Source of the DNA: RGIG3102 sp964369975
GTDB taxonomy: Bacteria; Bacillota; Clostridia; Oscillospirales; Ruminococcaceae
DNA: 64,000 bases
Reading direction: 5' to 3'
NCBI GenBank assembly: GCA_964369975.1
Contig: CAYJFZ010000007.1
Location: 11,011 to 75,010 of the forward strand
The position numbers were made by a program, and so were the translations under genes. A model generated the notes under the pieces. It had not been told where the DNA came from. It was given only the letters and a program-made list of their open reading frames with translations, and did not search any database. Positions within the stretch are counted from its first letter, which is position 1. The number at the start of each line of letters is the position of its first letter. This document shows, piece by piece, positions 53,245 through 62,085 of this stretch.

Positions 53245-54930
53245 ATGTCAAAGAACGTACAAATAGCAAAAGAGCAATTAGAACAAAGTATTTGTAATGC
53301 GCTTAATATGGCAATGGAAAACAATACGCTTGTTAAGGCTGAAATACCTAGTTTTACACTAGAGATACCTGCGGATAAAAGTCATGGAGACTGGGCTTGT
53401 AATGTTGCGATGGTTGGGGCTAAATCTTTTAGAAGTGCACCAATAAAAATTGCCCAAGCTATATTAGACAATATTGATTTAAATGAAACATATTTTAAAA
53501 GTTGCGAAATTGCAGGTCCAGGTTTCATAAATTTCTTCTTAGGAGATGAACTAGGTGGCGATGTTTTAGCAGATGTTTTGATGAACAAAGAAAATTACGG
53601 AAAAAGCGACTTTGGAAAAGGTGAGAAGGTTTTAGTTGAGTTTGTTTCTGCAAACCCTACTGGTCCTATGCATATTGGAAATGCTAGAGGTGGTGCAGTT
53701 GGCGACTGCCTAGCTTCTGTTTTATCCACTGCAGGATATGAAGTTGAAAGAGAATTTTATGTAAATGACGCGGGAAATCAAATTGAGAAATTTGCTACTT
53801 CTCTTGAAACTCGTTATATGCAAAAATTTGATGAAAGCATTGAAATGCCTGAGGATTCATATCACGGTGAAGATATCATTCAACATGCTAATAATTTTTA
53901 TGAAATTTACAAAGATAAATATGTTGAAGATTCAAAAGAGAGACGAAATGCAATGGTAGATTTTGCTTTGCCACTTAACATTAATGCACTGGAAGCAGAT
54001 CTTAAAAAATATAGAATAGAGTATGATAATTGGTTTCGTGAAAGCACTTTGCATAAAAATGGTGCAGTCGACGAAGTAATTAAAATCTTTAAGGAAAAAG
54101 GACACACATACGAAGCAGATGGCGCGTTGTGGTTTAAAGCTTCTGAATTTGGTGTAGACAAAGATATTGTTTTGGTCAGGGCAAACGGAATACCAACTTA
54201 TATTGTTCCTGATATTGCGTATCACTATGATAAACTGGTAACTAGAGGATTTAACAGGGCTGTTGACGTATTAGGAGCAGACCATCATGGTTATGTCGGA
54301 AGAATGAAAGCTGCGCTAACTGCACTTGGAATTGACAGCGATAGACTTAATGTTGTAATTATACAAATGGTTATGCTTGTTCGTGATGGCGAGACAATAA
54401 AATTATCAAAAAGAAGTGGAAAAGCGATAACTTTAAATACATTGTTAGACGAAGTTCCGATTGACAGTGCAAGGTTTTTCTTTAATCAGAGGGAGCCATC
54501 AACTCATTGTGATTTTGATTTAGATTTAGCAATAAGTGAAGATTCACAAAATCCTGTTTACTATGTTCAATATGCATATGCGAGAATTTGTTCAATTTTA
54601 AAAGCGCTTAAAAGAGATGGGATTGAGGCTAGAACTTGCACAAATCAAGAGTTTGGTCTTTTGCAAAGTTTTGAAGAAAAAGAACTCGTGCGTCATATTT
54701 CCTTGTATACTCAGGAGATAATTAATTCTGCTCAGGAATTAAATCCTTCGAAAATTACAAAATATGTACATCAATTGGCTACATTGTTCCATAAATTTTA
54801 TAATGCATGTAGGGTTAAAGGTGAAGACGAAGCTTTGATGCAAGCGAGATTGAATTTATGTATAGCAACAGCGACTGTTATCGAAAACGTTCTTACAATG
54901 TTTAAAATCACTGCTCCTGAGAGCATGTAA
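53245..54930 (+). CDS. argS: Arginyl-tRNA synthetase
   Basis: The class I synthetase charges tRNA-Arg. The 561-residue protein has the N-terminal Add-1 domain (about 1-110), the HIGH-type motif PTGPMHIGNARGG, GADHHGYVGRMKAAL, the KMSKS-like KLSKRSGKAI and a C-terminal DALR anticodon-binding domain ending KITAPESM. Length is normal. AAGGAG precedes; the ATG at 53245 is chosen although a TTG at 53239 is closer to it. It lies in the ddl-murI-ywiB-argS run. Confidence 0.96.
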   Translation: MSKNVQIAKEQLEQSICNALNMAMENNTLVKAEIPSFTLEIPADKSHGDWACNVAMVGAKSFRSAPIKIAQAILDNIDLNETYFKSCEIAGPGFINFFLGDELGGDVLADVLMNKENYGKSDFGKGEKVLVEFVSANPTGPMHIGNARGGAVGDCLASVLSTAGYEVEREFYVNDAGNQIEKFATSLETRYMQKFDESIEMPEDSYHGEDIIQHANNFYEIYKDKYVEDSKERRNAMVDFALPLNINALEADLKKYRIEYDNWFRESTLHKNGAVDEVIKIFKEKGHTYEADGALWFKASEFGVDKDIVLVRANGIPTYIVPDIAYHYDKLVTRGFNRAVDVLGADHHGYVGRMKAALTALGIDSDRLNVVIIQMVMLVRDGETIKLSKRSGKAITLNTLLDEVPIDSARFFFNQREPSTHCDFDLDLAISEDSQNPVYYVQYAYARICSILKALKRDGIEARTCTNQEFGLLQSFEEKELVRHISLYTQEIINSAQELNPSKITKYVHQLATLFHKFYNACRVKGEDEALMQARLNLCIATATVIENVLTMFKITAPESM

Positions 54931-54947
54931 TTGTTATAAAAATTAAT

Positions 54948-55029
54948 ATCCTTTCATATATTTACAATAGAATGTCAACTGGTTTTTCATTCTATACGAG
55001 ATGTTTTATATATGAAAGGATGTTTTTTT
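54948..55029 (+). promoter_or_regulatory. Long hairpin leader that covers the ribosome site of the next gene
   Basis: ATCCTTTCATATA and TATATGAAAGGAT pair as a 13-bp stem; a nested GAATG/CATTC hairpin lies inside. Seven T follow at once, then the ATG at 55030. The Shine-Dalgarno AAAGGA is part of the 3' arm. It could act as an argS terminator, as a translation switch for the next gene, or as both. Confidence 0.65.
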
Positions 55030-56196
55030 ATGAACGGAACGAAAATAGTTTACATAATATTGTGGCTTGTTTTGATAGGAGTAGCAATTTTTACAGGACA
55101 ACTACAGAAAAACCAAGAAATGGAAGAAGCTATAACACAGGTATCGCCTACTCCTAGTGCAACTCCAATTGTCTCAACAGGTTCACAGGACATAAGAGGA
55201 GTTTGGATATCATATATATCACTAGAAAATGAACTGGGTACAAAAGAAAGCTTTGAAGAACTCTTTAACTCTTACATTGACAAGGCAATAAAACACGATA
55301 TAACAGACTTGTTTGTGCATGTCAGACCTTTTTCAGATGCGCTATATAAGTCGGAGTATTACCCTTGGTCACATTTGTTAACGGGCACTCAAGGAGTTGA
55401 TCCGCAGTTTGACCCAATGGAGTACATGATTGACGTTGCGCATGAAAATGGCATGAAATTTCATGCTTGGATAAACCCGCTCAGGATAAAACTCCCTACT
55501 ATTCCTGATGTGCTTTCCTCGCAAAATCCTTATAATATATATGTCGATGAGAAACCATATTATTTCTTTGAAAAAGATGGTGCAATTTACATAAATCCTG
55601 CGTATTCAGATATGAGGACATTAATTGCAGATGGAGTTGCAGAGATTGTCAGGAATTATGATGTAGATGGAATACATTTTGATGATTATTTTTATCCTGA
55701 GGACATGCAAGAGTTAGACATAGAGTCATATGAACTATATGTTGAAACAGCGAGCAACCCTTTGGGAATAGAAGAGTGGAGAGAGACAAATATTAATGCA
55801 TTGATTTCGCAAGTATATAGAGCAATAGAAAATGAAAATGGTGATGTGGTGTTTGGGATTTCACCACAAGGAAATCCGCAGAACAACCAAAAACTATCTG
55901 CTGATGTAATAACTTGGTGTGCAACGAAAGGGTACATAGATTATATTTGCCCACAGATTTACTTTAGTTACAATAACCCTGTTTTGGGTTTTGAGGAAAG
56001 TTTGACATGGTGGCTAACTATTCCGAAACATGAAGACTTGCTACTATATATAGGTCTAGCAGCCTACAAAGTTGGAAGTGAAGACGATGGTGGTACATGG
56101 TTAACCGACGAAAATGTCATTGAAAGGCAAATGGAGCAAAGTGAAGAAACTGCTGATGGCTACGTGTTGTATGAAATATCTTGGCTAGTTGATTGA
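55030..56196 (+). CDS. Family 10-like glycosyl hydrolase (GHL10)
   Basis: The 388-residue protein has an N-terminal membrane helix (about 5-22), a Ser/Thr/Pro linker, and a glycosyl-hydrolase-like 10 (PF02638) TIM barrel: RGVWISYISLENELG, FVHVRPFSDALYKSEYYPWSHLLTG, DVDGIHFDDYFYP and GISPQGNPQNN. Such proteins are thought to act on cell-wall glycans. It is extracellular and membrane-anchored. The ATG at 55030 directly follows the T tract of the leader hairpin. Confidence 0.87.
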   Translation: MNGTKIVYIILWLVLIGVAIFTGQLQKNQEMEEAITQVSPTPSATPIVSTGSQDIRGVWISYISLENELGTKESFEELFNSYIDKAIKHDITDLFVHVRPFSDALYKSEYYPWSHLLTGTQGVDPQFDPMEYMIDVAHENGMKFHAWINPLRIKLPTIPDVLSSQNPYNIYVDEKPYYFFEKDGAIYINPAYSDMRTLIADGVAEIVRNYDVDGIHFDDYFYPEDMQELDIESYELYVETASNPLGIEEWRETNINALISQVYRAIENENGDVVFGISPQGNPQNNQKLSADVITWCATKGYIDYICPQIYFSYNNPVLGFEESLTWWLTIPKHEDLLLYIGLAAYKVGSEDDGGTWLTDENVIERQMEQSEETADGYVLYEISWLVD

Positions 56197-56202
56197 ATAT
56201 AA

Positions 56203-56363
56203 TAATTAAAGCCTACTGAATAACACGTTATTCAGTACAAATGCAAGGCGTTTTTGTAAAATTCACTCACAGAGCGAATTTTACGGCTTATCTTGATGAT
56301 ATCAAGCTGAATTTTCGCCATAGGCGAAAATAGAAGTGCAAGTTGTTCAGCAGGCTTTAATTA
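56203..56363. repeat. MITE-like palindromic repeat
   Basis: A 161-bp element with 18-bp terminal inverted repeats, TAATTAAAGCCTACTGAA on the left and TTCAGCAGGCTTTAATTA on the right (one mismatch). Inside are hairpins ACTGAATAA/TTATTCAGT, GTAAAATTC/GAATTTTAC, CTTGAT/ATCAAG and TTTTCGCC/GGCGAAAA. It sits six bases after a stop codon. No transposase is in the window. A related end is seen at 63943. Confidence 0.75.
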
Positions 56364-56428
56364 GTAGCCTGAACAGAAATAACTCAATGACTTAAATGTA
56401 AGTTTGTGTTATTCTGCTCAGGCTACTA
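56362..56428. repeat. Second palindrome adjacent to the MITE-like repeat
   Basis: TAGTAGCCTGAACAGAAATAAC and GTTATTCTGCTCAGGCTACTA form a long imperfect stem around a 24-base loop. Its AGCCTG and CAGGCT ends resemble the termini of the first element, so it may be a smaller relative. Confidence 0.65.
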
Positions 56429-56461
56429 GAAGTCTATAATGATTATGCTATTGTTGTGAAT

Positions 56462-56899
56462 TTAATACTTTCCTGTGCTTCCAAAACCACCGATATCTCT
56501 ATCAGTTTCTGAAAGTGAATCAACTTCAGTAAATTCAGGTAACAATACTTTGTGAATGATTAGTTGGGCAATTCTTTCGTTTGGCTTTACAATGTAACTC
56601 ACATTACTAAAATTATGTATACCTACTTTGAATTCACCCCTGTAATCGCTGTCAATAACACCGACACCATTTGCTAAATGCAAACCGTGTTTTATTCCTA
56701 AACTGCTTCGATTATAAATCATTCCAGCTGTATCAGGAGGTAATTCAATTGCTAATCCTGTGGGGATTAACACTGTTTCATTCGGCTTGATTTCAAGCTC
56801 GGTTTCTATACAAGCGCATATGTCATAGCCTGCACTTCCGCTCGTTGCTCGGTATGGAATAACTGCTTTTGGGTTGATTTTATTAATTTTTATTGTCAT
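56462..56899 (-). CDS. dut: Trimeric dUTPase (second copy)
   Basis: The 145-residue protein has all five dUTPase motifs in textbook form: SAGYDICA, YNRSSLGIKHG, GVIDSDYRGE, VKPNERIAQLI and GGFGSTG. It is closer to the standard bacterial Dut than the copy behind nrdG. The ATG at 56899 is preferred over an upstream TTG that lies before AAAGGA. It lies downstream of the U32 peptidase gene on the same strand, separated by a short direct-repeat region. Confidence 0.95.
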   Translation of the reverse strand: MTIKINKINPKAVIPYRATSGSAGYDICACIETELEIKPNETVLIPTGLAIELPPDTAGMIYNRSSLGIKHGLHLANGVGVIDSDYRGEFKVGIHNFSNVSYIVKPNERIAQLIIHKVLLPEFTEVDSLSETDRDIGGFGSTGKY

Positions 56900-56961
56900 A
56901 ATTATGAACATTCCTTTCAAAAAAACATCATTTTATAGGTTTTTGAAGAGTTTTAAACTAT

Positions 56962-57000
56962 TTCAACAGAGTTTTCAACGTTTTCAACAGAGTTTTCAAC
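56962..57000. repeat. Short direct repeat between U32 and dut genes
   Basis: TTCAACAGAGTTTTCAAC occurs twice with a period of 21 bp, and the shorter TTTCAAC core four times. It covers most of the gap between the two genes. Confidence 0.6.
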
Positions 57001-57002
57001 AA

Positions 57003-59099
57003 TTATTGAACACCTCGGTAAAACAGTCCTCTGGTGTAGTTTTCGCCACTTTTCTTGTCATTAAAATCTGATAAAATTCGACATATTTCAACATCACTTT
57101 CAACAGTGAACCTTAAAACTCCAAAATCAACATTTTTGACTTCGCGCAATCTGTCAAACAAATTGAGAGGAGTGCTGTTTAAAACTAATCTATAATCACT
57201 AAGCGGATTTAAGTTTTTTACTCCCAATGCATGCTTTGAACAAAACAATGGAAATTCGATATTCATCCTATCAATTAGTTTGTCGGGATTATCGCAAGTT
57301 TTGCATGAATTCGCACTTGTTTTATGAGGGCAAGTTCTGATTGTCATAAGGCTTTGTCTGCCGTAAATCATAAGTCCACGTAAAGCACTAGATTTTATGT
57401 TAACTATTTCTTCTCCTGTCAACTCAAATGAAAGCTCAATGTTGTTCACTCCTAATTCTTCCATTAGTTCTATTCCATAATTGTTGGTTATATTCATCGA
57501 ATGAGTTAGATGGATTACTGCGTTTAAGCTTTTTACAATGTTAACCGCATATAAGTTAGGGCAGGCAAATGTGATTATTCCGTTTTCCACTAACACTTCT
57601 GCTTTTTCATAAATCTTAATATCGTCTCCAAATGCGACAGTTGGCATAACAGCGCCAATTATAGATTTTCTGTTAGATATCTCAAGAAAGTGTTCTAAAG
57701 GAGAATCTAGTGGTAGATATATATATTCGAAAGCGTCAGTGTCATTTGGAACTGCTGATAGGCGTGGAAATTCTGCCCTGAAAGTCATTTCTGTTGCTTC
57801 TCTATGTTCTGTGATTTTATTTAGGTTTGTAAATGAAATCGAATTTCCTATTTTTCTTTTCTCGCTCAACGCGTCAATAGCTTCTCTTCGCAAAGCGTTT
57901 TGAACCGAGACCGGTAAAAATGAGTTGCCGTCGGTTTCAACGCTAATTTCACTAGCGAAATATGGAGTAGAGCCAAACTTTGAAAATCTTTCCTTAATTT
58001 CTTGCTTACTCAAAGGTTTGTTTTGAGATTGCTGAGCGACATAGTCTGAAACAATTTCTAGGTGGTTTTTTTTGTTATCTGTGATTTTCAATACAGGATT
58101 TTGTCCAACAAAAACGCTCACTTCAACTTTAAGAGGAACTTGTGACAACTCGTTTCTATAAAGTGAATGGATGTTAGCAAAAACAGAAGAGCCGCACTTT
58201 AACACATCGTCTTTTGTTCTGACTCCAAGCATTCGTGTGTCAATTTTACCTTCAAGGTATCCTTTTGTGAAGCCCGAACGAGAAAAAACATCATACAAAT
58301 TTTGCTTAAGCTCTGCAGGTATTTCTCCTGTGTTCAAAAAAGTTTTCGCTGTTGCAACACTAGCTGCAACATATTCAGGACGTTTCATTCTTCCCTCAAT
58401 TTTGGCAGAATGAACTCCAATATCAATGAGGTTTCTTAAATCGTCAATATAACCTAAATCTTTGAGGCTTAATGCGTGTGTAAGTCCTTTTTTTGTCTTA
58501 AAGGGTAATCGACATGGCTGTGCACATTTGCCTCTGTTCCCACTTCTTGAACCAAGCATAGCACTGAAATAGCATTGCCCAGAGACACAGACGCAAAGAG
58601 CGCCGTGTATAAAAACTTCTAGTTCAACTTTGCTATTTATCTTTATTGAATTTATTTCCGAAATGCTTAACTCTCTGCCAAGCACAACTCGTTTTGCGCC
58701 TAACTCTTCTACAAAATTAACAGCACTTGAACTGAGAATGCTCATCTGTGTTGAGCAGTGGATGGGTAGCCCAGGACAACATTTTTTTAGTATATTTAAT
58801 ACGCCTAAATCTTGAACAATAACCGCATCTGCACCAAATTCGCAAAGGGATTTTAGGAAATCAAGCAAGGAGGGGATTTCATCGTTTTTAATTAAAGTAT
58901 TAACAGCGACATATACTTTAACATCACGAATATGACAAAAGTCAATAGCTTTTCTTAATTCTTCAGCGCTAAAATTGGTAGCACTGCTTCTTGCGCTGAA
59001 AAGATTTGAGCCCAAATATATTGCGTCAGCACCCGAGAAAACTGCTGCGTTTAAATTTTCTGGACCTCCTACAGGGGCAAGGATTTCGATATTTTTCAT
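57003..59099 (-). CDS. U32 family peptidase
   Basis: The 698-residue protein starts MKNIEILAPVGGPENLNAAVFSGADAIYLG and has the U32 signature ELEVFIHGALCVCVSGQCYFSAMLGSRSGNRGKCAQPCR. A long C-terminal collagenase-like part (DUF3656 type) follows and ends with a Cys cluster (CPHKTSANSCKTC). Family members include YegQ/TrhP, needed for tRNA hydroxylation, so an RNA-modification role is as likely as proteolysis. The ATG at 59099 matches the family start; one four codons upstream is possible. Confidence 0.88.
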   Translation of the reverse strand: MKNIEILAPVGGPENLNAAVFSGADAIYLGSNLFSARSSATNFSAEELRKAIDFCHIRDVKVYVAVNTLIKNDEIPSLLDFLKSLCEFGADAVIVQDLGVLNILKKCCPGLPIHCSTQMSILSSSAVNFVEELGAKRVVLGRELSISEINSIKINSKVELEVFIHGALCVCVSGQCYFSAMLGSRSGNRGKCAQPCRLPFKTKKGLTHALSLKDLGYIDDLRNLIDIGVHSAKIEGRMKRPEYVAASVATAKTFLNTGEIPAELKQNLYDVFSRSGFTKGYLEGKIDTRMLGVRTKDDVLKCGSSVFANIHSLYRNELSQVPLKVEVSVFVGQNPVLKITDNKKNHLEIVSDYVAQQSQNKPLSKQEIKERFSKFGSTPYFASEISVETDGNSFLPVSVQNALRREAIDALSEKRKIGNSISFTNLNKITEHREATEMTFRAEFPRLSAVPNDTDAFEYIYLPLDSPLEHFLEISNRKSIIGAVMPTVAFGDDIKIYEKAEVLVENGIITFACPNLYAVNIVKSLNAVIHLTHSMNITNNYGIELMEELGVNNIELSFELTGEEIVNIKSSALRGLMIYGRQSLMTIRTCPHKTSANSCKTCDNPDKLIDRMNIEFPLFCSKHALGVKNLNPLSDYRLVLNSTPLNLFDRLREVKNVDFGVLRFTVESDVEICRILSDFNDKKSGENYTRGLFYRGVQ

Positions 59100-59312
59100 T
59101 AATTTGACCATCTTTTCTATGATTTTTAAAAGTAAAATGTCCTAAATTTTTCTTAATTATAGCAGATTTTTTCTAAAAAATAAAGGCTTTGTATGTATAT
59201 ATTAACAGAATTTTTTTACATAAGTGTGAATAAAGGCAAATATATTAATCAAAATACATGAGAATGGGAAAAATAGTGGAAAAGTGCAATTAATTTTGGC
59301 ATTTGAAGTTAT
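59100..59312. other. Gene-free divergent region
   Basis: AT-rich, between the U32 gene and the phosphorylase promoter. No gene, tRNA or repeat is seen. Confidence 0.5.
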
Positions 59313-59341
59313 TGAAAAATTCATAATTCCGTTGTATAATT
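59313..59341 (+). promoter_or_regulatory. Promoter of the phosphorylase gene
   Basis: TTGAAA, 17 bases, TATAAT. A 225-base leader follows, with two adjacent hairpins (GAGCAACTGTTGCTC and AGGGCATTTATGCCTT at 59457-59489). It matches no riboswitch I know. Confidence 0.65.
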
Positions 59342-59566
59342 ATTAATAGGATAAATGGGTTTAAAATTTAGAACAATGTATATATAGTCAAACCAATTCA
59401 TAACTCATGCAGTCCAACAGGTGATGATACGTTTAACATAATTGTCAGTTTATATAGAGCAACTGTTGCTCAGGGCATTTATGCCTTGTTAAACAAAATT
59501 TTACCACAGCTGTTTTTGCATGCTTTGAATTGTTTGACTATACATTTGAATTTAAGGAGTGGGACT

Positions 59567-61972
59567 ATGAATAAAAAATATTCAGTTTACGAGGCAATGA
59601 CTGCTATTGAGCATAAAATAAATCACACATTTGGAAACAGTAAAAAAACAGCCTCTGATGATGAGTATTATAAAGCGGTGGCTTTGATTTTAAAAGACAT
59701 CATGTCAGAAACAAGAAGTGAGTTTTTCCATCAGGCAAATGTTGAGAGAAAGAAAAAGGTATATTATCTTTGCATGGAATTTTTGCTGGGTAAGTCACTT
59801 AAAAATAATTTATATAATTTAGGGTTAACCGAAACTTTCAGAGAAGCTCTTGATAACATGGGTGTAAGTCTTGATAGTTTATTCGAGCTCGAGCCTGACG
59901 CAGGTCTGGGGAATGGTGGTTTGGGTCGTCTTGCTGCATGTTTCTTAGACGGATTTGCAACGCAAGGTTATCCTGCAATGGGATACTCACTAAGATATGA
60001 GTACGGAATTTTCAAACAAAAAATGGTAGACGGTTGGCAAACTGAATTGCCTGACTTTTGGTTGCCCGGGGGAGAAGTTTGGCAACAAAAGAAAGAGGAG
60101 AGAAGTGTTGAAGTAAAACTTGGAGGTTACATTGAAGACCATTGGCATGAGGGCCACCACAGTGTAATGCACAAAGATGCAACAATTATCACTGCAATTC
60201 CTTATGATATTTTTGTCCCTGGAATGGACGGAAAAGCAGTAAGCAATTTAAGAATTTGGAAATCGGTTAACAACCATTTTGATATGAAACTTTTCAACAG
60301 AGGTGACTACTTAAAGGCAATGGAGCAAGACGCTCTTGCAGAAACAATCACCAAAGTTTTATATCCTGAAGATAATCATACACAAGGAAAAGCGCTAAGA
60401 CTTGAACAACAATACTTCTTGGTATCAGCCTCAATCCAAGATATAATAAGAAGACATTTGTTCTCACACAGCACACTGAAAGATTTCCCTGATTTATGTG
60501 CAATTCACATGAATGATACACACCCTGTTTTAGCTATCCCAGAAATGATAAGAATAATGCTAGACGAGTGTGGATATACTTGGGACGATGCGTGGGATAT
60601 TGTAACTAGGACTATGGCGTTTACAAATCATACAGTCATGGCTGAAGCGCTTGAGAGTTGGAACAGCGATATGTTCAGAGTAAGATTACCGAGAATTTAT
60701 CAAATCGTTCAAGAAATTGACAGACGTTTCTGGGAAGAAATGAGAGAAAAAAATGTTCCGGATGACAAAATTTGGAGAATGGCACCAATTAACAATGGAT
60801 ATGTAAAAATGGCTAACATAGCTGTTATTGCCTCACACAGCGTTAACGGGGTTTCAGCACTCCACAGTGAGATTTTGAAGCAATCTGTTTTCCATGATTT
60901 TTACACTGAAATGCCTGAAAAATTCAAAAATGTCACAAACGGAATTGCACACCGTCGTTGGTTAAATCAAAGTAATCCAAAAATGTCGGAATTCTTAAAT
61001 CAATTAATTGGAAAAGGATATATATATGATGCTTCAAAGCTTGAGCAACTTTTAAAATATAAAGACGACAGTACTGTTTTGTCAAAGCTTGAAGAAATTA
61101 AACATTCAAATAAATTAAGGCTTGTCGATTACATCAAAAAAGTGCAAGGTATTGACATCGATCCTCTTTCTATTTTTGATGTTCAAGTTAAAAGACTTCA
61201 CGAATACAAAAGACAACACATGAATGCGCTTCATATATTGTCGATTTATCAGTATTTATTAAAAAATCCAAATGCAGATTATCATCCTCACACTTTCTTC
61301 TTTGGTGCAAAGGCTGCTCCTGGTTATTATTTTGCAAAAGAGATTATGCAATTTATCATTAAATTAGCAGATACAATTAATAATGACAATAGAGTTAACG
61401 AAAAGTTGAAAGTAGTGTTTATCGAGAATTATTGTGTATCTTGGGCAGAGTTGCTTACACCAGCAGCTGAAATCAGCGAGCAAATTTCACTTGCTGGAAC
61501 AGAGGCTTCGGGAACAAGTAACATGAAGTTTATGATAAACGGTGCACTTACTTTGGGAACTTTAGACGGGGCAAATGTTGAGATTCACGAAAACGTAGGT
61601 GACGATAATATTTTCTTGTTTGGAATGACAACCGAGGAAGTCAACCAGTTACGAGCTTCAGGTTATTCATCAAGAAATATTTATAATAACAACGAGGTAA
61701 TAAAGAACGCTTTAGATGAGTTAAATATAGGAATTTCAGGATTTAAATTCCATAACATCTTTAATTCCTTGGTTTATAACGATCAATACATGGCGCTTGC
61801 AGACTTTGTTTCTTATGCAGATGCTCAAGAAAAAGCAGTTAAAACTTATCTTGAGAAAGAAAAATGGAATAGAATGTCTCTTGTTAATATCGCAAAAGCA
61901 GGCATTTTTGCTGCTGACCGTTCGATAAGGGATTACGAAAACACAATATGGATGGGCGAGCCATTGAACTAA
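59567..61972 (+). CDS. glgP: Glycogen/starch/alpha-glucan phosphorylase
   Basis: The PLP enzyme releases glucose 1-phosphate from alpha-1,4-glucans. The 801-residue protein has the family motifs EPDAGLGNGGLGRLAACFLDG, MNDTHPVLAIPEMIR, VKRLHEYKRQHMN and the PLP site EASGTSNMKFMINGALTLGTLDGAN with Lys654. Length is normal. AAGGAG precedes the ATG at 59567. The GH13 gene downstream suggests a glucan-use pair: one trims or debranches, the other phosphorolyses. Confidence 0.96.
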   Translation: MNKKYSVYEAMTAIEHKINHTFGNSKKTASDDEYYKAVALILKDIMSETRSEFFHQANVERKKKVYYLCMEFLLGKSLKNNLYNLGLTETFREALDNMGVSLDSLFELEPDAGLGNGGLGRLAACFLDGFATQGYPAMGYSLRYEYGIFKQKMVDGWQTELPDFWLPGGEVWQQKKEERSVEVKLGGYIEDHWHEGHHSVMHKDATIITAIPYDIFVPGMDGKAVSNLRIWKSVNNHFDMKLFNRGDYLKAMEQDALAETITKVLYPEDNHTQGKALRLEQQYFLVSASIQDIIRRHLFSHSTLKDFPDLCAIHMNDTHPVLAIPEMIRIMLDECGYTWDDAWDIVTRTMAFTNHTVMAEALESWNSDMFRVRLPRIYQIVQEIDRRFWEEMREKNVPDDKIWRMAPINNGYVKMANIAVIASHSVNGVSALHSEILKQSVFHDFYTEMPEKFKNVTNGIAHRRWLNQSNPKMSEFLNQLIGKGYIYDASKLEQLLKYKDDSTVLSKLEEIKHSNKLRLVDYIKKVQGIDIDPLSIFDVQVKRLHEYKRQHMNALHILSIYQYLLKNPNADYHPHTFFFGAKAAPGYYFAKEIMQFIIKLADTINNDNRVNEKLKVVFIENYCVSWAELLTPAAEISEQISLAGTEASGTSNMKFMINGALTLGTLDGANVEIHENVGDDNIFLFGMTTEEVNQLRASGYSSRNIYNNNEVIKNALDELNIGISGFKFHNIFNSLVYNDQYMALADFVSYADAQEKAVKTYLEKEKWNRMSLVNIAKAGIFAADRSIRDYENTIWMGEPLN

Positions 61973-62085
61973 GATTTTGTAAGGGTTACATTGTAAATCC
62001 ATATAAAGGTAACGCCGTGTAATTTCATTAGAGGTTATACGGCTTAGCCCAAATAGCTCACCTTGTTAGAAAGGTTGGTATTACT

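Noticed and set aside
54972..55157. 61-residue frame overlapping the GHL10 start
   Set aside because: It is out of frame with a clear gene and covers the leader hairpin.
59400..59566. Riboswitch in the glgP leader
   Set aside because: Two simple hairpins are present but no conserved riboswitch core that I can recognise.
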